64,000 nt of DNA, taken from assembly GCF_027942295.1 (NCBI RefSeq), contig NZ_CP101416.1, positions 2,148,001 to 2,212,000 of the forward strand, written 5' to 3'. The notes under the pieces are model-generated. The model worked only from the letters and a program-made list of their open reading frames with translations, ran no database searches and had not been told where the DNA came from. Positions 18,757-25,443 of this stretch are shown here, piece after piece. A program made the translations under genes and the position numbers. How positions within the stretch are numbered: position 1 is the stretch's first letter; the number at the start of each line of letters is the position of its first letter. The DNA is from Pseudanabaena sp. Chao 1811. Lineage in GTDB: Bacteria; Cyanobacteriota; Cyanobacteriia; Pseudanabaenales; Pseudanabaenaceae.

Positions 18757-18844
18757 GTCTTAATTTAGTACATATGGATGAAGACATAAATATTAGTTAA
18801 ACCGATAATATATGTAAGGCATTCCTCAGAGAGAGGAGGGCAAA

Positions 18845-19309
18845 ATGAAAACTAAATTAATTGCAATGTTAGCTATATTGGGCAGCATTTGGTGGGTAAA
18901 ACCTGTAGCAGCTTATGATCCTGTGCAACTTCAGCAACTGCTCCAAACTAAGCAATGTGGAGGTTGTGATCTAACTAATGCCAACCTTACAGGGGCAAAT
19001 CTAAGCCAAGCCCATTTGATCGGTGCAGATCTCACAGGTGCAAACCTCAGGGGTTCCAATCTCACAGGTGCAAACCTTGAAGGTGCAGATCTCACAGGTG
19101 CAAACCTTGAAAAAGCTAATCTCACTAGAGCTTTTGCCACCAATGCTATTTTCAATGAAAGTAATTTAACGGGAGCCAATTTAACTAACGCTTCGCTGTT
19201 ACATGCCAATTTACGCAGAGCAAATGTGAGCAACACTATTTTTAAAAATGCCAATCTAGCTGGCGCTGACTTTACTGGCTCAAATTACAACCTCGCGATC
19301 GCTGATTAA
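18845..19309 (+). CDS. Secreted pentapeptide-repeat protein
   Basis: A 154-residue protein with an N-terminal signal peptide (hydrophobic MLAILGSIWW, AYA-like cleavage near VAAYDP), pointing to the lumen or periplasm. From residue 41 it consists of A(D/N)LxG pentapeptide repeats (about 18), predicted to form a right-handed quadrilateral beta-helix. A CGGC motif at the start of the repeats could form a disulfide or bind metal. No partner function is known for such small lumenal proteins. A strong ribosome site GAGAGGAGGG precedes the ATG. Several 30-bp units (GATCTCACAGGTGCAAACCT) are nearly identical at DNA level, which suggests recent repeat expansion. Confidence 0.88.
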   Translation: MKTKLIAMLAILGSIWWVKPVAAYDPVQLQQLLQTKQCGGCDLTNANLTGANLSQAHLIGADLTGANLRGSNLTGANLEGADLTGANLEKANLTRAFATNAIFNESNLTGANLTNASLLHANLRRANVSNTIFKNANLAGADFTGSNYNLAIAD

Positions 19310-19341
19310 ATTAAATACACTGTTCTGCGATGTATTTAATT
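19309..19341. terminator. Hairpin between the pentapeptide gene and the SNase-like gene
   Basis: Arms AATTAAATACA and TGTATTTAATT around a ~10-base loop, between convergent genes. The stem is short and AT-rich. Confidence 0.5.
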
Positions 19342-19944
19342 CCCTAATTGACGGCGAAAGTCTCTAGGACTGAGCCGTAGAGGGTTTTGTGTGTCCCAAA
19401 TGCCTAACTCTTGCAATCTTGCCTTTGATTGGGCGCGGCTAATCCTTGCGTCATACTTTACATTGGGTGGATAGGGGTCAGCGATCGCTAAGCCCTCCGA
19501 GACTAAATATTGATTTACTAATAAATTATCTTTCCAAATATAGGCAAGCAGGCGATCAGAATTATCCTTTTGCTTCACATCAAATTCGAGGATGACCTTC
19601 TGCTCCTTGATCAAGTCTGATAGGCGTTGACGAGAGCGATCGCCCCAAGGGGACTGTTCTTTGAGTGGCGCACTGATACCGAGCAATCGTACTCGCTGCA
19701 CAGTCATATTCGGATTGCTCAAAATAGAAGCTTCGACGGTTTGCCCACTCACCACGCGATTAATTAGCCATAGCTCACCATTCACCTTTTCCTTAGGCTG
19801 CATCATCGCGATCGCAATATTGGCGATGATTAGGAAGGCAAGTAACAAGGCAACTAAAATTAATGGACGGGTCAAAGAATTATCAAGCGATCGCTTCTGC
19901 CCAGTTTTAGAATTCATCAACTTTTGCATATTCGCAGCAGTCAT
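19336..19944 (-). CDS. Membrane-anchored staphylococcal-nuclease-like protein, active site apparently degenerate
   Basis: A 202-residue protein with a hydrophobic anchor (about residues 27-47, LILVALLLAFLIIANIAIAM) followed by an SNase (thermonuclease) fold: RVRLLGISAPLKEQSPWG, LEFDVKQKDNSDRLLAYIW, LVNQYLVSEGLA. The usual DGDT is SGQT here and the catalytic DAPE/DAPD is SAPL, so a metal ligand and the general base look lost, while the two Arg positions remain. It may therefore bind nucleic acid without cutting. The start is set at ATG 19944; an upstream TTG at 19983 falls inside the terminator hairpin of the ferredoxin gene. Later ATGs at 19929 and 19917 are possible. Confidence 0.75.
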   Translation of the reverse strand: MTAANMQKLMNSKTGQKRSLDNSLTRPLILVALLLAFLIIANIAIAMMQPKEKVNGELWLINRVVSGQTVEASILSNPNMTVQRVRLLGISAPLKEQSPWGDRSRQRLSDLIKEQKVILEFDVKQKDNSDRLLAYIWKDNLLVNQYLVSEGLAIADPYPPNVKYDARISRAQSKARLQELGIWDTQNPLRLSPRDFRRQLGN

Positions 19945-19958
19945 ATTAAAGCCTAAAA

Positions 19959-19997
19959 ATCGATAAAGAGGTTTGCTTAGCAAACCTCTTTATCGAT
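19959..19997 (-). terminator. Terminator of the ferredoxin gene
   Basis: Inverted repeat CGATAAAGAGGTTTG / CAAACCTCTTTATCG with loop CTTAG, beginning at the ferredoxin stop codon and preceding the SNase-like gene. Confidence 0.75.
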
Positions 19998-20368
19998 TAA
20001 TCAGCCTCAATCGGTAAACTAAACTCAAACCACCGCCGTTTCCGCTGAGCAAAAAAGTTACCAAACTGTAAGCGGTAGACCTCATCTTCGTCCTGAGTTT
20101 CTAGATCTAGATCTGAGAGCGCATATCCAGAGCAAATCAGCGCATATCCCTCATCCTGCAAGGTCTTAGACAAACCAATGACTTCATGCTGATCGATTTG
20201 TCCAGACTTAACCCGCATGGCACAGGCGGTACAAGCACCATTCAAACAGGAAAAAGGGAGGTTAATCCCTTGATCTTCTAGGGATTCCAGAATATAGCGA
20301 TCGCCTTCGATGTCAGCTTCGTAGAGCTTGTCATTTTGGCGATCGTGAATGCGAATGTGATAAGACAT
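19997..20368 (-). CDS. Plant-type [2Fe-2S] ferredoxin with a C-terminal extension
   Basis: A 123-residue electron carrier with the cluster-binding pattern CLNGACTAC (Cys x4 Cys x2 Cys) near residues 41-49 and the fourth Cys in LICSGY near residue 79. Photosynthetic PetF is about 97-99 residues. This protein has about 25 extra C-terminal residues (QFGNFFAQRKRRWFEFSLP), reminiscent of the C-extended FdC-type ferredoxins of cyanobacteria and chloroplasts, so it is probably not the main photosynthetic ferredoxin. Downstream of leuD with a gap of about 50 bp. Confidence 0.88.
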   Translation of the reverse strand: MSYHIRIHDRQNDKLYEADIEGDRYILESLEDQGINLPFSCLNGACTACAMRVKSGQIDQHEVIGLSKTLQDEGYALICSGYALSDLDLETQDEDEVYRLQFGNFFAQRKRRWFEFSLPIEAD

Positions 20369-20419
20369 AGTTTTTTATCTTTAAAAAGATGTTCAATACT
20401 TCGCTCTGGGGCGCAATAT

Positions 20420-20968
20420 TTAAACGCGAGTAGGAATCATGCCCGTTTGACGTGCATAGTCAAATAAGCCACCAGCATCAATCACAGGACGGACATCACC
20501 TAAGGATTTCAAAGTAAAGGTTTCGCCCGTTGTCTCATTAATAATGACATTGTTATCAAAATCAATCGTCGCTTCTTCACCAGTCTTAAAATGCTCAACT
20601 AAGCGTGCCTCGGATTCCCAAGGATATAGCTCACCTGTTGCCGTGCAGTTACGGAAGAAAATCCGCGCATAGGACTGAGCAACTACTGCTTCGAGTCCCG
20701 CCGCACCAAGCGCGATCGGCGCATGTTCACGGGAGGAGCCACAACCGAAATTTTCGCCAGCCACAATAATCGAGTAAATTGTCTTGCTTTCGCCTTCGGC
20801 AATAAAGCGATCGTAGCGATCGGGTAGACCAATCAAGGCATAGCTACCAAGCTTCTCGTATTCATCGGGCTTGGATGGTACAAGGGTCAGATATTCCGCA
20901 GGAATAATTTGGTCGGTATCAATATTGTCATCCAAGACAAATACTTTGCCTTTAATTGTCGTACTCAT
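20420..20968 (-). CDS. leuD: 3-isopropylmalate dehydratase small subunit
   Basis: A 182-residue small subunit that, with LeuC, isomerises 2-isopropylmalate in leucine synthesis. The aconitase swivel-domain signatures are present: DNIDTDQIIPAEYL at the N-terminus, GENFGCGSSREHAP in the middle, and RIFFRNCTATGE. leuC is not in this window. An inverted-repeat element (20992-21067) lies directly upstream of the gene. Confidence 0.95.
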   Translation of the reverse strand: MSTTIKGKVFVLDDNIDTDQIIPAEYLTLVPSKPDEYEKLGSYALIGLPDRYDRFIAEGESKTIYSIIVAGENFGCGSSREHAPIALGAAGLEAVVAQSYARIFFRNCTATGELYPWESEARLVEHFKTGEEATIDFDNNVIINETTGETFTLKSLGDVRPVIDAGGLFDYARQTGMIPTRV

Positions 20969-20991
20969 AATTTAGGTTGTTGGAACTAAAC

Positions 20992-21067
20992 GTAGGATGG
21001 GTTAGCGATCGCGTAATCCATCATCTTTAAATCAATGGATGTGTTGCGTTGCACTAACACATCCTAC
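20992..21067. repeat. Inverted-repeat (REP/MITE-like) element upstream of leuD
   Basis: About 76 bp with imperfect inverted arms: GTAGGATGGGTTAGCG on the left, CACTAACACATCCTAC on the right. It contains a GCGATCGC site in one arm and could fold into one long hairpin. The GTAGGATG(G/T)GTTAG end is typical of dispersed cyanobacterial repeats. Confidence 0.7.
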
Positions 21068-21087
21068 AAATAATTAAGACTTATTAC

Positions 21088-21591
21088 TTAATCAAAATAG
21101 AATAAGGTTACTACCTTGCGCTGTTCTTCGGCATCACGACAGGTCTGTAGCAAAGTCTCACTGCCATGAAAAGCAAAGCAAATCAGTTGCTGACATTTAG
21201 AAATAATTTCTTGGTTGCATCGGCTACTTGCTTCGGCAAGAGACAGCGTGTCATTCTCGCTATGTTCAATTAGATGAATGACATTTTCTAGCTGCTCGCG
21301 AGACTCATAGGGCTGTCTATCGAGACTTTGTGGCAAAATCACAGTCAATAGATTGGGATCGGCACGCAAAGCGCCCCGAATAGCAGCAAAATTTGTACCT
21401 GTTGCCCCAGAGGTAATAATACTGTTCCCAGATAGCGCCAAGGCATAGCTGAGCAGTTCGATCAGCAATTGGTGAGTCAATGGCACATGGCGGGAACCTA
21501 AAAACGCGATCCGCTTCGAGCCTTGCTGCTGGATCGTCGCAAGCTCCTGCAAAAAGTCGTCTAGCTTGGGTAGATTAATTGACTGAGTCAA
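21088..21591 (-). CDS. DprA/LOG-like Rossmann-fold protein (DNA recombination-mediator type)
   Basis: A 167-residue protein resembling the short cyanobacterial proteins annotated as DNA recombination-mediator protein A. It has a Rossmann-like start (KRIAFLGSRHVPLTH), a central TSGATGTNFAAIRGAL nucleotide-binding-like loop and a SLAEASSRCNQEIISKCQQLICFAFHGSETL block. It lacks the extra domains of full DprA, so a role in transformation is only a possibility; the pil genes nearby make competence an attractive but unproven link. Confidence 0.7.
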   Translation of the reverse strand: MTQSINLPKLDDFLQELATIQQQGSKRIAFLGSRHVPLTHQLLIELLSYALALSGNSIITSGATGTNFAAIRGALRADPNLLTVILPQSLDRQPYESREQLENVIHLIEHSENDTLSLAEASSRCNQEIISKCQQLICFAFHGSETLLQTCRDAEEQRKVVTLFYFD

Positions 21592-21638
21592 ACAAATCCC
21601 TCTCGTTTACTTACTGAACGAATAACTACACAATATCA

Positions 21639-22175
21639 TTAAATCCCAGTTGGTAAACCATCGATGCTCTGGCGATTCTTGTTCTGACGATATTCGTGAA
21701 CCCCCTCTTCACCTTTTGTTTCTGCCCATTCCTTGAGTGTGGGGCGATCGCCTAGAAATTCATAAAAGGGAACCGCAAACCCACAGGAGGTTTGCACTGA
21801 TTCGACATTGACGCGCACGATTTGTCTTGTACCTGCGATCGCGGGAAATAGGGATAGATATTCCTGCCATTGGGCATCTTTAGAGCGGATGGATACGCCT
21901 TGACCATAGAGACGCAGGATTAGCGGCTTTTCGGTAAAGCTACAGAGCATGATCGTAATTCTGCCATTTTCCAGCAGATGGGCGGCGGTTTCATTGCCAC
22001 TGCCTGTGAGGTCGAGATAGGCAATTTCTGATTCACTAATAATTCGTAGCGCATCCATCCCTTTGGGAGAAAGATTAACACGTCCATCATTAGGAGCTGT
22101 TGCCACAAAGAAAATGTGCTGAGCTTCGATGAATGTTTGTAACTCAGTCGTCAGGCGGTCATAAAATTTAGCCAT
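21639..22175 (-). CDS. Pyridoxamine 5'-phosphate oxidase-family (FMN split-barrel) protein
   Basis: A 178-residue split-barrel protein (FIEAQHIFFVATAPNDGRVNLSPKGMD, YLDLTGSGNETAAHLLENGRITIMLCSF, ILRLYGQG). Such proteins bind FMN or F420 and act as small-molecule oxidoreductases; the substrate is not evident, and it is not the vitamin B6 PdxH itself. It lies four bases upstream of the GDSL-esterase stop codon, so the two are co-transcribed with the esterase gene first. Confidence 0.85.
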   Translation of the reverse strand: MAKFYDRLTTELQTFIEAQHIFFVATAPNDGRVNLSPKGMDALRIISESEIAYLDLTGSGNETAAHLLENGRITIMLCSFTEKPLILRLYGQGVSIRSKDAQWQEYLSLFPAIAGTRQIVRVNVESVQTSCGFAVPFYEFLGDRPTLKEWAETKGEEGVHEYRQNKNRQSIDGLPTGI

Positions 22176-22179
22176 CCGT

Positions 22180-22947
22180 TTAACTGTCCAATCTTTGTGA
22201 AGTACTATTTCTGTAATTCGTCAGTATTTTCAATAACTCCTCATTCAGCATTGTATAACCTTGTTTATTGAGGTGCAGAAGATCGCGGCTATAAATTTGG
22301 CGAACTTTACCACGCTCATCTGCTAACAAAGCCGCCGCGTCTAAAATAATAACGCGATCGCTTTTGAGTGATTTGATAAATTGATTAACCTCAATAATTG
22401 CGCGATCAGCTTCTTCTGACCATTGGAAGGATTGCGACTCACCTGTCGGGAAAATCGTAGTGAGAATGACAGTTGCCTTTACTTCTTTGGCTAATTTATC
22501 AACAATTTTTTGAATATTTTGTTTGCAGTTATTGATGATATTACGTGGCGCATTGGGCAATGTCGTCAAATCTGCTAGGTCGTTTACGCCGACTTGGACA
22601 ACGACGATTTGGGGTGATAATGATGCAACATGAGCTGATAGCCTCCCTAATACTTGTTCAGAAGTTTGTCCATTAATGCCGCGGTTGATAAATTCAAAGG
22701 GGATATTAGGGATCTCTGTCCAATCTACTGTACGGGAGTCTCCAAAAAATACAACTAAGGGTTTGTTGAGATCGCGTTTTGTCAAATCTGGATTAACAGG
22801 ATAGGTTTTTAATTCGTAGGGATCTGAGCCTAGAATTTCATTGATGTTGTTTCTGAGAGTACGATCATCTAGAAGCCCCAAATTTAGACCTAAATATCCA
22901 CAAATCAAAATCGCAATGATTGCTATAGGGAAATAAATTTTGTTCAT
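22180..22947 (-). CDS. Membrane-anchored GDSL/SGNH esterase
   Basis: A 255-residue lipase/esterase-like protein with an N-terminal hydrophobic anchor (about residues 4-24) and the SGNH blocks: FFGDSRTVDW (nucleophile Ser), NRGINGQTS (Gly), VQVGVNDL (Asn) and DLLHLNKQGY (Asp/His). It probably acts on acylated surface or lipid substrates outside the cytoplasmic membrane. ATG 22947 (MNKIYFP) is chosen because the longer frame would start inside the terminator of the aminotransferase gene. Confidence 0.83.
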   Translation of the reverse strand: MNKIYFPIAIIAILICGYLGLNLGLLDDRTLRNNINEILGSDPYELKTYPVNPDLTKRDLNKPLVVFFGDSRTVDWTEIPNIPFEFINRGINGQTSEQVLGRLSAHVASLSPQIVVVQVGVNDLADLTTLPNAPRNIINNCKQNIQKIVDKLAKEVKATVILTTIFPTGESQSFQWSEEADRAIIEVNQFIKSLKSDRVIILDAAALLADERGKVRQIYSRDLLHLNKQGYTMLNEELLKILTNYRNSTSQRLDS

Positions 22948-22957
22948 AATTAAGGCT

Positions 22958-23002
22958 AATAACAAGAAAAGGCGGCACACTGCGCCGCCTTTTCTTGTTA
23001 TT
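22958..23002 (-). terminator. Terminator of the aminotransferase gene
   Basis: Long stem AATAACAAGAAAAGGCGGC / GCCGCCTTTTCTTGTTATT with a short GC-rich loop, just after the aminotransferase stop and before the esterase start. Confidence 0.8.
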
Positions 23003-23013
23003 TTATTTAGAAA

Positions 23014-24183
23014 CTAAAAATTTTTTTCGATAAATTGGCGAATGCGATCGCAACCTTCGTGAATTGTTTTTAAGTCGGTCGCGTAGGAAAGACGAATGGC
23101 ATGATCGATACCAAAAGCTATCCCTGGGATTACGGCAACTTGAAAGCCATCTAGGAGTTTGTCACAAAATTCTAAAGAAGGGATACCAAAGGCTTTGATG
23201 CTAGGGAATAGATAGAATGCGCCATCGGGTTTAGGGCAGGTAATGCCTGAAATGGAAGTTAGCAGGTCATACATCACATCACGGCGTTCCTCAAAGGCTT
23301 TCCGCATTGTTTCCACACAGTCTTGAGAACTGTTGAGAGCTGTGACTGCACCATACTGGGCAAAGGTACAGACGTTCGAGGTGCTATGTCCTTGGATGGT
23401 AGTGGCAGCTTTAATAATGTCTAACGCGCCTGCGAGATAACCAATCCGCCAACCCGTCATCGAGTAGCCCTTGGCAAAGCCATTACTAATGATCGTGCGA
23501 TCGTACATAGTCTGGCTAACCGTGGCGATGCTGAGATGGGTTGCACCATCGTAGAGAATCTTTTCGTAAATCTCATCGGAGACGATATAAACCTGAGGAT
23601 GTCGCTCTAGGACATCCGCCAGAGCTTTAATTTCCTCAGGCGAATAGACCATGCCTGTGGGATTAGAGGGAGAATTGAGAACAAATAGCTTGGTCTTAGG
23701 AGTGATCGCCGCTTCTAATTGCTCAGGAGTAATTTTGTAGCCATTGTCTTCAGAGGTGACGACAAATACGGGTGTTGCCTCGGCAAGTTTTGCCATTTCG
23801 GGATAGCTCACCCAGAAAGGCACAGGAATAATGACTTCGTCGCCCTCATCCAAGATCGCCATCATCAGATTGTAGAGCGAGTGCTTGCCGCCATTGGTGA
23901 CGATGATTTGTTCGGGCTTGTAAGTTAGGTGATTTTCGCGCAGGAGTTTGGCGGCGATCGCTTGTTTGAGTTCGGGTATACCTGAGGCAGCAGTATAGCG
24001 AGTCTTGCCTTGATCGAGTGCTAATTTAGCAGCAGCCTTGATGTGATCGGGGGTATCAAAGTCGGGTTCGCCAGCACTAAAGCTACAAACATCAATTCCA
24101 CTAGCCTTCATTGCCTTAGCTTTTGCGTCGATCGCTAAAGTTAAGGAAGGCTGAATATTACGAAGTCGTTTTGCCAGTTGCAT
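23014..24183 (-). CDS. aspC: Aspartate aminotransferase (class I PLP enzyme)
   Basis: A 389-residue fold-type I aminotransferase that moves the amino group between aspartate or a related amino acid and 2-oxoglutarate. Family landmarks: [32 protein letters not shown], the [14 protein letters not shown] loop, [12 protein letters not shown] and the PLP-lysine region [20 protein letters not shown] 24183 ([14 protein letters not shown]) aligns with the usual N-terminus; ATG 24228 or TTG 24330 would add 15 or more atypical residues. Substrate choice (aspartate versus prephenate) cannot be decided here. Confidence 0.9.
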   Translation of the reverse strand: MQLAKRLRNIQPSLTLAIDAKAKAMKASGIDVCSFSAGEPDFDTPDHIKAAAKLALDQGKTRYTAASGIPELKQAIAAKLLRENHLTYKPEQIIVTNGGKHSLYNLMMAILDEGDEVIIPVPFWVSYPEMAKLAEATPVFVVTSEDNGYKITPEQLEAAITPKTKLFVLNSPSNPTGMVYSPEEIKALADVLERHPQVYIVSDEIYEKILYDGATHLSIATVSQTMYDRTIISNGFAKGYSMTGWRIGYLAGALDIIKAATTIQGHSTSNVCTFAQYGAVTALNSSQDCVETMRKAFEERRDVMYDLLTSISGITCPKPDGAFYLFPSIKAFGIPSLEFCDKLLDGFQVAVIPGIAFGIDHAIRLSYATDLKTIHEGCDRIRQFIEKNF

Positions 24184-24323
24184 TTTTTCTGGAGGAGCGG
24201 AGGCATCTTTACGGGATTCACTTGGCATTGTATCAAAGCATACTTGTTTGAGTTTGCTAGATTTATAACAAAGTAACAAAAGTACGTTTATTAACGGCAT
24301 GTATTTGTGACACACCGTGCAAA

Positions 24324-24406
24324 TTTTCACCCCCCTCAGTCCCCCCTTGAAAGGTGGGGAAGTATAAATTCTCCACCTTTCAAGGGGGAGTGAGAGGGGG
24401 TGAAAA
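24324..24406. repeat. Inverted-repeat element, C/G-tract type
   Basis: About 83 bp forming one long imperfect hairpin: TTTTCACCCCCCTCAG and CCCCCCTTGAAAGGTGG on the left, mirrored by CCACCTTTCAAGGGGGAG and GAGGGGGTGAAAA on the right. It lies between two same-strand genes. A similar C-rich core occurs at 44230-44307. Confidence 0.75.
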
Positions 24407-24419
24407 GTATGTTAGTGCC

Positions 24420-25325
24420 TTATTGATAAGCACGAATCATTGCTTGTGTGCCCTGTTCTGCACCTTGACCATCATCAAGTTGACTCACCTTTTGGAAATT
24501 CTCAATGGCGAGGGCGATCGCGGGTAAATTGGTGGCAAAATCTTGGGGATCTGAATCTTGAGCAATTCCCTGACTAATTTCTTGGACGAGGCGCAAGTCC
24601 TTGAGCATATGTTTAATTGCAAATCCCGGTTGATAATCGCCTGTGGCAACTTTCATCCCAAGATTAGTTAAAGCCCATGAACCAGCCGCCCCACTTCCAC
24701 AAACATCGACGACCAACTGTGGATCGATACCCATTTTTTTCGCCATCTGCATCGTTTCGCAAAGGGCAAGCATATATACAGATACAAGGGTTTGGTTGCA
24801 GAGTTTTACAGCTTGACCACTGCCGATCGCTCCACAATGTTTAATATTGCTGCCCATCGCCTCAAAGAGTGGTCTACATTCTTGTAAATCCTCAGGATTG
24901 CCACCGACCATAAAGGTTAATGTGCCATTGCGTGCGCCCACATCTCCACCCGATACTGGCGCATCCAAAAAGCGTAAACCATCGTGCATTAAAGCATTGG
25001 CAATAACTTTGGCGGCATCACTGCCGATGGTGCTGGTATCGATAAATAGGGCATTGGCTTTAGCAAAATTCATGGCTCCCTGCTCGCCAATTAGTACCTC
25101 GGTGACATCAGGTACATCACCGAGACAGGAAAATATGACATCGGCATCGCTGACTGCTTCTTGTAAAGTCTGGGCTAATGTACCACCTGCATTGGTAAAT
25201 GGGGCGATCGTGGGGCGACCTTTAGTACGATTCCATCCGATGACTGAATACCCCCGTTTCACCAGATTGGCAGCCATTGCCCCACCCATTAAGCCCAAAC
25301 CAAGAAATGCAATCTTCTGAGTCAT
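24420..25325 (-). CDS. NAD(P)-dependent beta-hydroxyacid dehydrogenase (3-hydroxyisobutyrate dehydrogenase / GLYR family)
   Basis: A 301-residue enzyme of the family that reduces short semialdehydes or glyoxylate using NAD(P)H. It has a Rossmann GLGLMGGAMAANL at the N-terminus with WNRT after the second strand (Arg favours NADPH), the substrate signature DAPVSGGDVGARNGTLTFMVGG, and the catalytic Lys in GSGQAVKLCNQ. Candidates are tartronate-semialdehyde, succinic-semialdehyde or glyoxylate reductase; the exact substrate is undecided. It follows the terminator of the large kinase gene. Confidence 0.9.
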   Translation of the reverse strand: MTQKIAFLGLGLMGGAMAANLVKRGYSVIGWNRTKGRPTIAPFTNAGGTLAQTLQEAVSDADVIFSCLGDVPDVTEVLIGEQGAMNFAKANALFIDTSTIGSDAAKVIANALMHDGLRFLDAPVSGGDVGARNGTLTFMVGGNPEDLQECRPLFEAMGSNIKHCGAIGSGQAVKLCNQTLVSVYMLALCETMQMAKKMGIDPQLVVDVCGSGAAGSWALTNLGMKVATGDYQPGFAIKHMLKDLRLVQEISQGIAQDSDPQDFATNLPAIALAIENFQKVSQLDDGQGAEQGTQAMIRAYQ

Positions 25326-25404
25326 GTTGAAATAACTTGCAAATATTGAATTTAAAGATACAACAATTTGTGTGTGTAGTACTTTTCCAGTAAGCGATGG
25401 AAAT

Positions 25405-25443
25405 AGAAGAGAAAGGGGGCGCTTTGCGCCCCCTTTCTCTTCT
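25405..25443 (-). terminator. Terminator of the 1106-residue hybrid kinase gene
   Basis: Perfect stem AGAAGAGAAAGGGGGCGC / GCGCCCCCTTTCTCTTCT with loop TTT, immediately after the kinase stop codon on the reverse strand. Confidence 0.85.

Noticed and set aside
18590-18787. 65-codon reverse frame overlapping the large hairpin
   Set aside because: Half of it is the hairpin stem itself; no ribosome site and no recognisable family.
19032-19110. Short regular repeats that could resemble a CRISPR
   Set aside because: They are in-frame pentapeptide-coding units of a secreted protein.
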